Assembly: GCA_031254735.1 (NCBI GenBank)
Contig: JAIRTU010000045.1
Coordinates: 1 to 10,539, forward strand
DNA: 10,539 bases
From: Bacteroidales bacterium
GTDB taxonomy: Bacteria > Bacteroidota > Bacteroidia > Bacteroidales > WCHB1-69
Reading direction: 5' to 3'
Shown here piece by piece: positions 4,794 through 10,539 of this stretch. A model generated the notes under the pieces. The model saw only the letters and a list, made by a program, of their open reading frames with translations, was not told the DNA's origin and made no database searches. A program made the position numbers and the translations under genes. Position 1 is the stretch's first letter. The number at the start of each line of letters is the position of its first letter.

Positions 4794-6447
4794 ATCGTAA
4801 GTCCTCCAACTGTTTCATTATTTCTTTTTCCAACTCGGCACTTTCGGCAAAGAGATTTTTAAGGTTTTCTTTGTAGCCCTGCATTTTTGCCTCAAACTCG
4901 TCGGGAGTCAGGGCGACATACTCTATTTTTATGTCGAAATACTGCCCCGCCGAGAAAGAATAATTCTTCTGTTTGATTTGTGCTGTGTCTTTTATAACGG
5001 AGAAGTTCTCAATTTCTTCATTATTATAAAATACATTGATAATTTTATCCCAATCTTCCGGGTGCATAACAGTAACTTTCTTCTTTTTTGAGCCATTTTT
5101 AATTGACATTTCTTCGCCCAATTTTGACGCATCAACCAAAATGGGATTACCTTTAAATGCTTTATCTATAAATAAAACCGAAACATTAGTTCCTGTTGTG
5201 GCAAAGATGTTTGACGGCATACTTACACAACCTTTCAGCCAATTATTATCAATGATTTTTTTTCTGATATTGTAATCAATTCCACCTTTACCAAGTTTTC
5301 CTGACTTACTAATTTTGGGAACTCCTCCTGTTATAAAGCCTGTTGGAACAACAACTGCCGCTCTGCCAGTATCGTTTAGAGAATATAAGATATGTTGCAA
5401 GAAAAGCAGATATATTTCCATTCTATCTTTATCTGTGGCTGTAATGTTTGGCACACCGGCAAAAAATCTTTCGGTATAGTTAGGCAGTGTTTCCACACTG
5501 TTACGCCATTCGCTGAAATCAAGTTTGAATGGTGGATTTGACACAATAAAATCCATTTTTTGATTATGCTTGCTGCTCAAAATTGTATTTCCCTGCACAA
5601 TATTATCTATGGAATGTGAGAGGTTATTCAAAATCAGATTCAAACGCAAAAGAGTAACAGATTTTTGGGTAATATCTTGCGAGTAGATAGAGCAGCGGTC
5701 AGTACCGATTTTTGAGGCGATGTTCATCAACAAAGTTCCCGAACCAGCCGAAGGGTCGTAAACTTTTTGTGATGTCAGGTCGCTATCGCTGCCGATAAGT
5801 ATTTCCGCCATAATTTTTGCTACGCTGTGAGGTGTATAATATTCGGCATATTTCCCGCCACCGTCTTTGTTGTAATCCTTAATCATATATTCAAACAAGG
5901 TACTGAAAAAGTCAAATCCTGCGCTGAAAATCTCGTCGAAGTCAAATTTCGAGTTTGCCAATTTGTTGATAATCCCTTTGGCAAAAGTATTGCGCCTTGA
6001 TTGGTCAGTGATGCTGCTTTGTATCAGTGTTTCGTCGAATAGGCGAATATCAGCGTTGCCTTCGGTATGTACCGAAAAAATATCGTTATTGAGTATGGCA
6101 ATATCGTTGAGCGTATCGTCGAATGTTTTAGCAAAATCCGGCGTATCCTGCTGCGAAAAGAGGTATTCGAGCAGGTGTTGCGGCTTCATTTGTGCGGCGT
6201 TGTAGTCGATTTCAAGCAGCAACATTTTGTATTCGGCATCAGAAAGAGCGGCAAGGCTTTTGTAGCCTTTCAGGTCGGGACGTTTTTGTTTGACAGCATA
6301 TAAAAATTTGTCATTTAAGAACTTGTACAAAAACATCTGTGTAACGATTTTGTACTCGTTTGCGTCGCCTCCAAGTCCTGCACTGAAACAATTTGCTTTG
6401 AGTTCATCTACTAACAGCCTAACGGCTTGACTGTAATCTATTATCAT
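4786..6447 (-). CDS. hsdM: Type I R-M DNA methyltransferase (N6-adenine) subunit HsdM
   Basis: This 553-residue HsdM methylates adenine (N6) in the recognition sequence using S-adenosylmethionine, as part of an M2S1 core that HsdR joins for cleavage. The N-terminal helical HsdM_N domain spans about 1-150. The AdoMet-binding motif I is DPSAGSGTLL at 231-240, preceded by the family's YYTP at 203-206. The catalytic motif IV is NPPF at 304-307 (DFIVSNPPF). A C-terminal helical segment (about 505-550, rich in E and K) probably packs against the HsdS conserved helices. Length and motifs are intact. The ATG at 6447 follows the hsdR stop by 25 bp, and the stop overlaps the ATPase start by 8 bp. Methylation depends on which HsdS is available, so switching hsdS would change the methylome. 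Confidence 0.97.
   Translation of the reverse strand: MIIDYSQAVRLLVDELKANCFSAGLGGDANEYKIVTQMFLYKFLNDKFLYAVKQKRPDLKGYKSLAALSDAEYKMLLLEIDYNAAQMKPQHLLEYLFSQQDTPDFAKTFDDTLNDIAILNNDIFSVHTEGNADIRLFDETLIQSSITDQSRRNTFAKGIINKLANSKFDFDEIFSAGFDFFSTLFEYMIKDYNKDGGGKYAEYYTPHSVAKIMAEILIGSDSDLTSQKVYDPSAGSGTLLMNIASKIGTDRCSIYSQDITQKSVTLLRLNLILNNLSHSIDNIVQGNTILSSKHNQKMDFIVSNPPFKLDFSEWRNSVETLPNYTERFFAGVPNITATDKDRMEIYLLFLQHILYSLNDTGRAAVVVPTGFITGGVPKISKSGKLGKGGIDYNIRKKIIDNNWLKGCVSMPSNIFATTGTNVSVLFIDKAFKGNPILVDASKLGEEMSIKNGSKKKKVTVMHPEDWDKIINVFYNNEEIENFSVIKDTAQIKQKNYSFSAGQYFDIKIEYVALTPDEFEAKMQGYKENLKNLFAESAELEKEIMKQLEDLRYE
4802..4807 (-). promoter_or_regulatory. Shine-Dalgarno-like GGAGGA for the ATPase gene
   Basis: GGAGGA on the minus strand lies 8 bp upstream of the ATPase ATG (4791-4793), inside the last codons of hsdM. 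Strong sites of this kind are not seen before the other genes here, so it may favour re-initiation after hsdM. It also encodes Glu-Asp of HsdM, so it may be coincidental. Confidence 0.45.
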
Positions 6448-6472
6448 ATTATTATCTTTTTTTCTAAATTAT

Positions 6473-9400
6473 CTATGCTGCTACCCTATATTCTTCAAAA
6501 TACTCGTCGCTGACGTATTTAATCAGTCGTTCAATAATTTCGGAGTTGAGTTTTTGGCAAAATTCGGGTTTTCTCCATATTTCTGTAATTTTTTGTCCTA
6601 CCAATCGTTCAAAATAGGGCTTTTTTGAGAGCATATTCTCGTTTTGCATAACCACTTGGTCTATACATTCTTTTATTTTTTCCAAAAGTGTAAGCAATGG
6701 ATTATTGGCGCTTGGCAAACCGCTTGGCTCAATATTTTTATAGATTCGGGCAAACTTGCGGTCGCCTCCGAATTTTGCTTTCAAATTTTGGTTGCGACGA
6801 TTTAATTCCTTGATTTTTCTGTAAATTTCTGATAATTCCTGACTTTCAAATTTGATATTTTCGAGATTGGTTTCGTCGATTTTATGCTTTTCGAGCAGTT
6901 GGCGGAACTCATCGTAAAGCGAAATCCATTCGGGGTCGCGCTGATGGAAATTGTTTTGCAGTTCCTGACGTGTGCAGCTCGCCGTTTCAATCAACTCGTT
7001 GGCAAACATATCGAGTTGTTCTTCGCCGATTTTTGTAAATTGGAAAATCACGTCCTCGATTGCTTCGTTGAGCAGTTCGCGACTGTTTACGTCGCTGATT
7101 GCCTCTTTCAAGTTTAACAGTTGCAGACGGTTGGAAACTTCGGTAAGCAGTTTTGAAAGATGCTTAATATCAAGTATTTCAGTCAATTCAGTATAGCCCA
7201 CCAAACGGGCTATATTGTAAATGTCGCGAGCATCCTGCAAGGCATTTTTGAGTTCGATAAGTTTTGGGCGGTTGTTGATTTCCTGAATTTGCTGCGAAAA
7301 CAGTTCTTTGTTGTCGCCTGTTTCTGCAACATAGTCGCTTAAAACAGTGTGTATTTGCTCAACTTTTTCATCTATTTCCTCTTTGCTCATAAACAGCGAG
7401 CCGAACACATCGCTTTCGTTTTCGCCTGTAGTTGTGGTATCGTACTCGCGGTTAAGTTCCTCGAAATAAGCGCGATTGGTAATGTCAAATTCCTTTGAAA
7501 TATCGGCAAAATCAACCACATAGCCCATTCGAAAATCTTTGTAGGGGCGATTGACGCGGGTAAGCGTCTGCAAAAGATTATGTGCCTTTATTTTACGTCC
7601 AAGATACATTTTTTTTAGTCGCGGCGCATCGAAACCGGTAAGAAGCATCGAATACACAAACAGAAAATCAATTTTTCCGTCTTTGAAATCCTCTATTTCG
7701 GCGGCGCGGCTCAATTTATCGCCTTCGTTGTGAAGGATAAGGGCGGCGGAAAAATTATTTTTTATGCCATAAGGCACAATTCCATCGGCTGCCATATCGT
7801 ATTGCGGTAGCAAATCGGATTGTGAAAGTTGTGGAAAGAACTCTTTTTGAATAAAAATCTCATAAAATTTCCGCGCCTGTTCGCTGCTGTCGCACACTAC
7901 CATTGCGCCGATTGATTTGTTGCCGAAACGGACTCGCGATTTTCGAAAATCGTCTAAAATATAATCCAGCATCGGTTCGCAAAACTTCTCGTGAGCGTAA
8001 AGGCCTCGTTTCGGCAAAGTGCCGCGCTCAACCGGTTCATCTAACTTTTTCTTGATTTGACGCAACTTTTCCTTATACGAGGTTTCTATTTCTTCACGCA
8101 ATAGTTTGAGCGTGTAACCATCTCTGATAGAGTTGTTATAGTAGTATTTGTGAATATAGTTGCCAAAGATATTGCGAGTAATATTCAGGTCGTTTTTATC
8201 TGTGAGAGTGAGTTCGCCTTCAGCGTCTTTGCTTATATTCTTGTAAGAAATCAAGGGCGTACCTGTGAGCGCAATTTTGATGGATTTTTTGTCGGAATTA
8301 TAGAGATTCGGCAAAAACGAGCCGGACAGGTTGTAACTGCGGTGCGCTTCGTCGATAAAGAAAATACGTTGAACATTGAGGTCGTAGCCGCTGTCGTTCA
8401 AAACGGTTGTATCTTCGTTGAATTTCTGAATATTTATAACGGTAATTCCCTGATTGGTAGTGTTTTTCTTGAAATCGTCCTGCAATTCTTTCTTGTTGTT
8501 AACGGTCGAAACTTCCAATCCGCGCTTTGTAAACTCTTTGGTTGCCTGTTTGAGTAAATCCAATCTATCAACAATAAAATAGAACTTCGGTACTACGCCT
8601 TTTTTGCTGAAATAATCGGTTAGATAACGCACCGAATAATAAGCCAAAGCCGTTTTTCCGCTACCCTGCGTGTGCCAGATTACGCCTTTCGTTTCGCCGT
8701 TTTCTAACGTTTTGCAAATAGCTTTTGCCGCGAAAAACTGCGGGTAACGCATAATATGTTTTTGCAAACCTTCGGTTTCGTCCACATACACAATGCCGTA
8801 CAGCAACAGCATTTTCAGGCGTTCTTTGGTAAAAAGCGACGTTAAAATGCGGTTTGTGGGCGTACCCTCGTTTTTGTTGGTAATAAATTCCTGTGAATGT
8901 TTGAGTGTCGGATAGTTGGTATCTCGCAGAATATCGTTTTCTGTCTTGTCGTCAACAGGTTTGATGCCGTCGATAAGTTCCGATTTCAGTTCCTCGCGGA
9001 AGTTGTTGAATTTCACTTTTGATTTTTTGGCTGTCGTAGCATAAAATGCGCCCTGCAACTGCTCAATGCTTGCATCGTCGTATTCCATATTGTTGGAAAA
9101 GACGAGCAACTGTGCAACATTCACAAACTTACGAAATTTGTCATTGCGGAATCTGTCGTTTATTCTGTCGCGTTCCGCCTTGATGCCCTGCGGATTGTTC
9201 GGCTTTTTCACTTCGATAAACGCCAACGGCAAACCATTGACGAACACCGTAATATCGGGGCGAAACTCGTCCTCGCCGTTACGGTAAGTCAGTTCGGTGC
9301 AGCAATGAAACGTGTTGTTACGGAAATTTTTCCAGTCAATCAGTTTGTAAGGCGAATTGCCTTTGCCGATGAGCCGATTGTAGAACTGCCTGCCCAAATC

Positions 9401-9643
9401 GTCCTGCCCAAGTTCGAGCGATATATTTTGAAATTCGCGCTCAAAATCAGGTATTTCACTTTCATTCAACGCCCGATTAAAGCGCATAAACTGCTCGCGG
9501 AAAACATTCTTAATGATGTTTGTGTCGCCGTCGAACTCATAATTGGCGGTATCTTTCAGAGAAAAATACTTGTAACCCAGCCTTGTCAAATGTACCAAAG
9601 CGGGCAGTTTCACACGGGTATTTTCTGAAAATAAGTTGCTCAT
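6473..9643 (-). CDS. hsdR: Type I R-M restriction and translocase subunit HsdR
   Basis: This 1056-residue HsdR is the motor and nuclease subunit, which pulls DNA past the bound complex and cuts at a distance. The N-terminal PD-(D/E)xK nuclease has D130 (RPD) and E144-V-K146 (FIEVKK). The superfamily 2 helicase core has Walker A TQGSGKT at 325-331, DEAH at 431-434, TGTP at 460-463, motif V LLTGFDAP at 667-674 and motif VI QTLTRVNRP at 692-700. A long helical C-terminal region (about 740-1056) should contact the methyltransferase. All catalytic motifs are present and no frameshift is seen, so restriction should work whenever a matching HsdS is made. It is the first gene of the operon. The ATG at 9643 is chosen because the reading frame has the usual HsdR N-terminus there. 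No good promoter lies directly in front; the nearest is at 9927-9934. Confidence 0.97.
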   Translation of the reverse strand: MSNLFSENTRVKLPALVHLTRLGYKYFSLKDTANYEFDGDTNIIKNVFREQFMRFNRALNESEIPDFEREFQNISLELGQDDLGRQFYNRLIGKGNSPYKLIDWKNFRNNTFHCCTELTYRNGEDEFRPDITVFVNGLPLAFIEVKKPNNPQGIKAERDRINDRFRNDKFRKFVNVAQLLVFSNNMEYDDASIEQLQGAFYATTAKKSKVKFNNFREELKSELIDGIKPVDDKTENDILRDTNYPTLKHSQEFITNKNEGTPTNRILTSLFTKERLKMLLLYGIVYVDETEGLQKHIMRYPQFFAAKAICKTLENGETKGVIWHTQGSGKTALAYYSVRYLTDYFSKKGVVPKFYFIVDRLDLLKQATKEFTKRGLEVSTVNNKKELQDDFKKNTTNQGITVINIQKFNEDTTVLNDSGYDLNVQRIFFIDEAHRSYNLSGSFLPNLYNSDKKSIKIALTGTPLISYKNISKDAEGELTLTDKNDLNITRNIFGNYIHKYYYNNSIRDGYTLKLLREEIETSYKEKLRQIKKKLDEPVERGTLPKRGLYAHEKFCEPMLDYILDDFRKSRVRFGNKSIGAMVVCDSSEQARKFYEIFIQKEFFPQLSQSDLLPQYDMAADGIVPYGIKNNFSAALILHNEGDKLSRAAEIEDFKDGKIDFLFVYSMLLTGFDAPRLKKMYLGRKIKAHNLLQTLTRVNRPYKDFRMGYVVDFADISKEFDITNRAYFEELNREYDTTTTGENESDVFGSLFMSKEEIDEKVEQIHTVLSDYVAETGDNKELFSQQIQEINNRPKLIELKNALQDARDIYNIARLVGYTELTEILDIKHLSKLLTEVSNRLQLLNLKEAISDVNSRELLNEAIEDVIFQFTKIGEEQLDMFANELIETASCTRQELQNNFHQRDPEWISLYDEFRQLLEKHKIDETNLENIKFESQELSEIYRKIKELNRRNQNLKAKFGGDRKFARIYKNIEPSGLPSANNPLLTLLEKIKECIDQVVMQNENMLSKKPYFERLVGQKITEIWRKPEFCQKLNSEIIERLIKYVSDEYFEEYRVAA

Positions 9644-9692
9644 CGGTGTTGAATTTATGTATTATTAAAACGGTAAGTCATCGTCATTCGTG

Positions 9693-9891
9693 TTATTTTC
9701 CCAATGCGGTTTTTACTACTTGATAATCATACTCATAACTCCAAGTTGCGAGGTTTAGCCCTTTCATCTTTTCATGCGTACCACGATATTTTTTTCCAAT
9801 AGGTTGCCGAATCAATATCCAACGCTGCCGCTAATTTTCTCAATGACAGTTGCCGTTCTTCCCTTAATTCCTTTATTCGTTCTATAAACAT
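9693..9891 (-). pseudogene. Frameshifted XRE-type helix-turn-helix regulator
   Basis: From ATG at 9889-9891 the minus strand encodes MFIERIKELREERQ, then LSLRKLAAALDIDSATYW. This is the start of a Cro/CI-type HTH regulator of a kind often found beside DNA methyltransferase genes in Bacteroidetes. The frame stops at TGA 9772-9774 after 39 residues. Dropping one base in a run of seven A's just after TYW gives WKKYRGTHEKMKG, which lines up with the family's WSKIERG, and continues to TAA at 9693-9695 (tail YDYQVVKTALGK). Even repaired it would be about 65 residues, shorter than usual, so an internal deletion is also likely. A sequencing error in the A run is possible. The ATG lies about 35 bp downstream of a good promoter, and the gene ends about 50 bp before hsdR, so it may once have controlled the operon. 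Confidence 0.6.
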
Positions 9892-9926
9892 ATTGCTTAT
9901 TATATTGTAGTCCTGACAGTTTTCGG

Positions 9927-9934
9927 CAAAGATA
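9927..9934 (-). promoter_or_regulatory. Bacteroidetes-type promoter (-7 box) for the R-M operon
   Basis: TATCTTTG on the minus strand is a perfect match to the Bacteroidetes -7 consensus TAnnTTTG. A TTG at 9957-9959 is the only -33 candidate, with a 22-bp spacing that is slightly long. Transcription would start near 9920, pass through the broken HTH gene, and reach hsdR about 280 bp downstream. No equally good promoter lies between the HTH gene and hsdR, so this probably drives the whole hsdR-hsdM-ATPase-hsdS operon. Confidence 0.6.
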
Positions 9935-9953
9935 CGAAATAAAATTCAAAAAA

Positions 9954-10273
9954 TCACAATCGGCAAAAAACTACTACTTTCTCAAACGACGTTTTAATTT
10001 CAGCCCGAATGTTCATCAGGCGTTTGCTCTTGGTTTCAGGCAATGCAGCCCATTCCTCCGGACTTAATTCCTTGCCTGTGTTATAATAGCGCCTGTTTTT
10101 TTAGCCCCTCTATATTTAACTAAATCCTTCTTTCTCAAAATTCTAATATAACGTTCAACTGTTGCTATACTTTTTTCTACACGATTTACCAATTCCGTTA
10201 CGTTTAGTCCGGAAACGTTTTGCAATATGGTAAATACTTCGTTTAATCCCTCACTTACTCCCTCATCGTTCAA
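9954..10273 (-). pseudogene. Frameshifted winged-helix C-terminal fragment (AlbA_2/COG2865-like)
   Basis: The minus strand from a TTG at 10271-10273 encodes NDEGVSEGLNEVFTILQ, then TELVNRVEKSIATVERYIRI and LRKKDLVKYRGAKKTG. This resembles the winged-helix tail of AlbA_2/COG2865-type regulators, which typically ends in KxGSKKTGGYY. Here the frame reads KKTGAII and stops at about 10064. Adding one base in GGCGC near 10088-10093 restores KKTGGYYNTGKEL. The frame then stays open as SPEEWAALPETKSKRLMN and on to TGA at 9954-9956. So there is a single-base deletion and no N-terminal domain: the frame is closed by a stop at 10307-10309. It is probably a remnant of a longer gene. The identity of the tail after GGYY is not recognised. 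Its end lies about 20 bp upstream of the promoter box at 9927-9934. Confidence 0.5.
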
Positions 10274-10341
10274 GAAAATGGAATGAATCGGCAGCCGGGT
10301 AATATTTTATTGCTGCCTTTTGTTGCGTTTTTCCATCAGAT

Positions 10342-10539
10342 ATGGAGTTATTAATATATTTGTTTGTCGGTTTTTTGTATGTAAACCTTTTAATGATGTA
10401 TGCTTCGTATCTTTTTTTTCCAAATATATTAATGGCATTGATATGGAATATTCTTTTATTTGTTTTATCGGTAGTTTTTATTGTCATTTTTCCATCAATA
10501 GTATCAATCATATTATTTATCGTTCTACTTGTGTTATTA
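10342..10539 (+). CDS. Possible membrane protein, N-terminal part (runs off right edge)
   Basis: From ATG at 10342 the plus strand stays open for 66 codons to the window end. It encodes a very hydrophobic peptide with about three potential membrane spans: LLIYLFVGFLYVNLL, then ILMALIWNILLFVLSVVFIV, then SIVSIILFIVLLVLL. There is no clear ribosome binding site and the protein is not recognised. T-rich DNA easily yields such peptides. The minus strand of the same stretch is also open, from the right edge to 10263; from ATG 10511 it gives 82 residues, lysine-rich and without recognisable motifs. The two frames share third codon positions, so codon bias cannot tell them apart by eye. At most one is likely to be real. 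Confidence 0.3.
   Translation, partial: MELLIYLFVGFLYVNLLMMYASYLFFPNILMALIWNILLFVLSVVFIVIFPSIVSIILFIVLLVLL

Noticed and set aside
4500..4862. 120-codon plus-strand ORF over the ATPase start and hsdM end
   Set aside because: Antisense shadow of the ATPase Walker A/B region and the hsdM C-terminus, with no recognisable protein features.
8150..8557. 135-codon plus-strand ORF inside hsdR
   Set aside because: It is antisense to the helicase core, whose motifs are intact on the minus strand, and has no domain of its own.
1..10539. CRISPR array, tRNA or rRNA genes, insertion sequence
   Set aside because: No regularly spaced short repeats, no cloverleaf or rRNA-like stretches and no transposase were seen on either strand. 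The repeats present are all explained by the hsdS array.

Overview
The window is almost entirely one type I restriction-modification (R-M) locus. It reads right to left on the minus strand as hsdR, hsdM, an AAA ATPase of the DUF4143 family, and hsdS. To the left lies an array of extra hsdS pieces with its own tyrosine recombinase. The organism is most likely a member of the Bacteroidetes/Bacteroidales. The base composition is AT-leaning, starts mostly lack strong Shine-Dalgarno sequences, there is a TAnnTTTG-type -7 box at 9927-9934, and the HsdS and recombinase proteins resemble those of Bacteroides-type R-M shufflons. This assignment comes from sequence character, not a search.

Layout, left to right. 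At 1-116 is the end of an hsdS 5' half (called L here) on the plus strand, cut by the window edge. At 91-1320 (minus) is a complete two-domain hsdS (halves A1 and A2). At 1325-2317 (minus) is the tyrosine recombinase, 4 bp upstream of that hsdS. At 2415-3041 (plus) is a detached hsdS 3' half (B2). At 2962-3552 (minus) is the operon-linked hsdS, reduced to its 5' half (B1). Then come the ATPase (3558-4793), hsdM (4786-6447) and hsdR (6473-9643). Upstream of hsdR, 9644-10273 holds a good promoter and two broken small regulator-like genes. At the right edge is a possible membrane-protein ORF.

How it works together. A 17-bp sequence (GGATAAATGATAATTTA or a one-mismatch variant) lies at 100-116 (s1, +), 787-803 (s2, -), 2398-2414 (s3, +) and 3016-3032 (s4, -). 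Each copy sits exactly where an hsdS 5' half meets, or would meet, a 3' half. In the orientation sequenced, the operon hsdS runs into the reversed 3' end of B2 and stops early. Inverting 2398-3032 restores one in-frame hsdS of 403 codons. Inverting 787-2414, which carries the recombinase and A1 and is flanked by perfect 80-bp inverted repeats, would switch A1 from partner A2 to partner B2. Inverting 100-803 would move A2 from A1 to L. The locus is thus a nested, multi-site DNA-inversion switch for the sequence specificity of the R-M enzyme. Such switches are known in principle (Bacteroides fragilis, pneumococcal SpnIII/ivr, Mycoplasma hsd loci). The arrangement here, and the ATPase translationally coupled between hsdM and hsdS, deserve attention.
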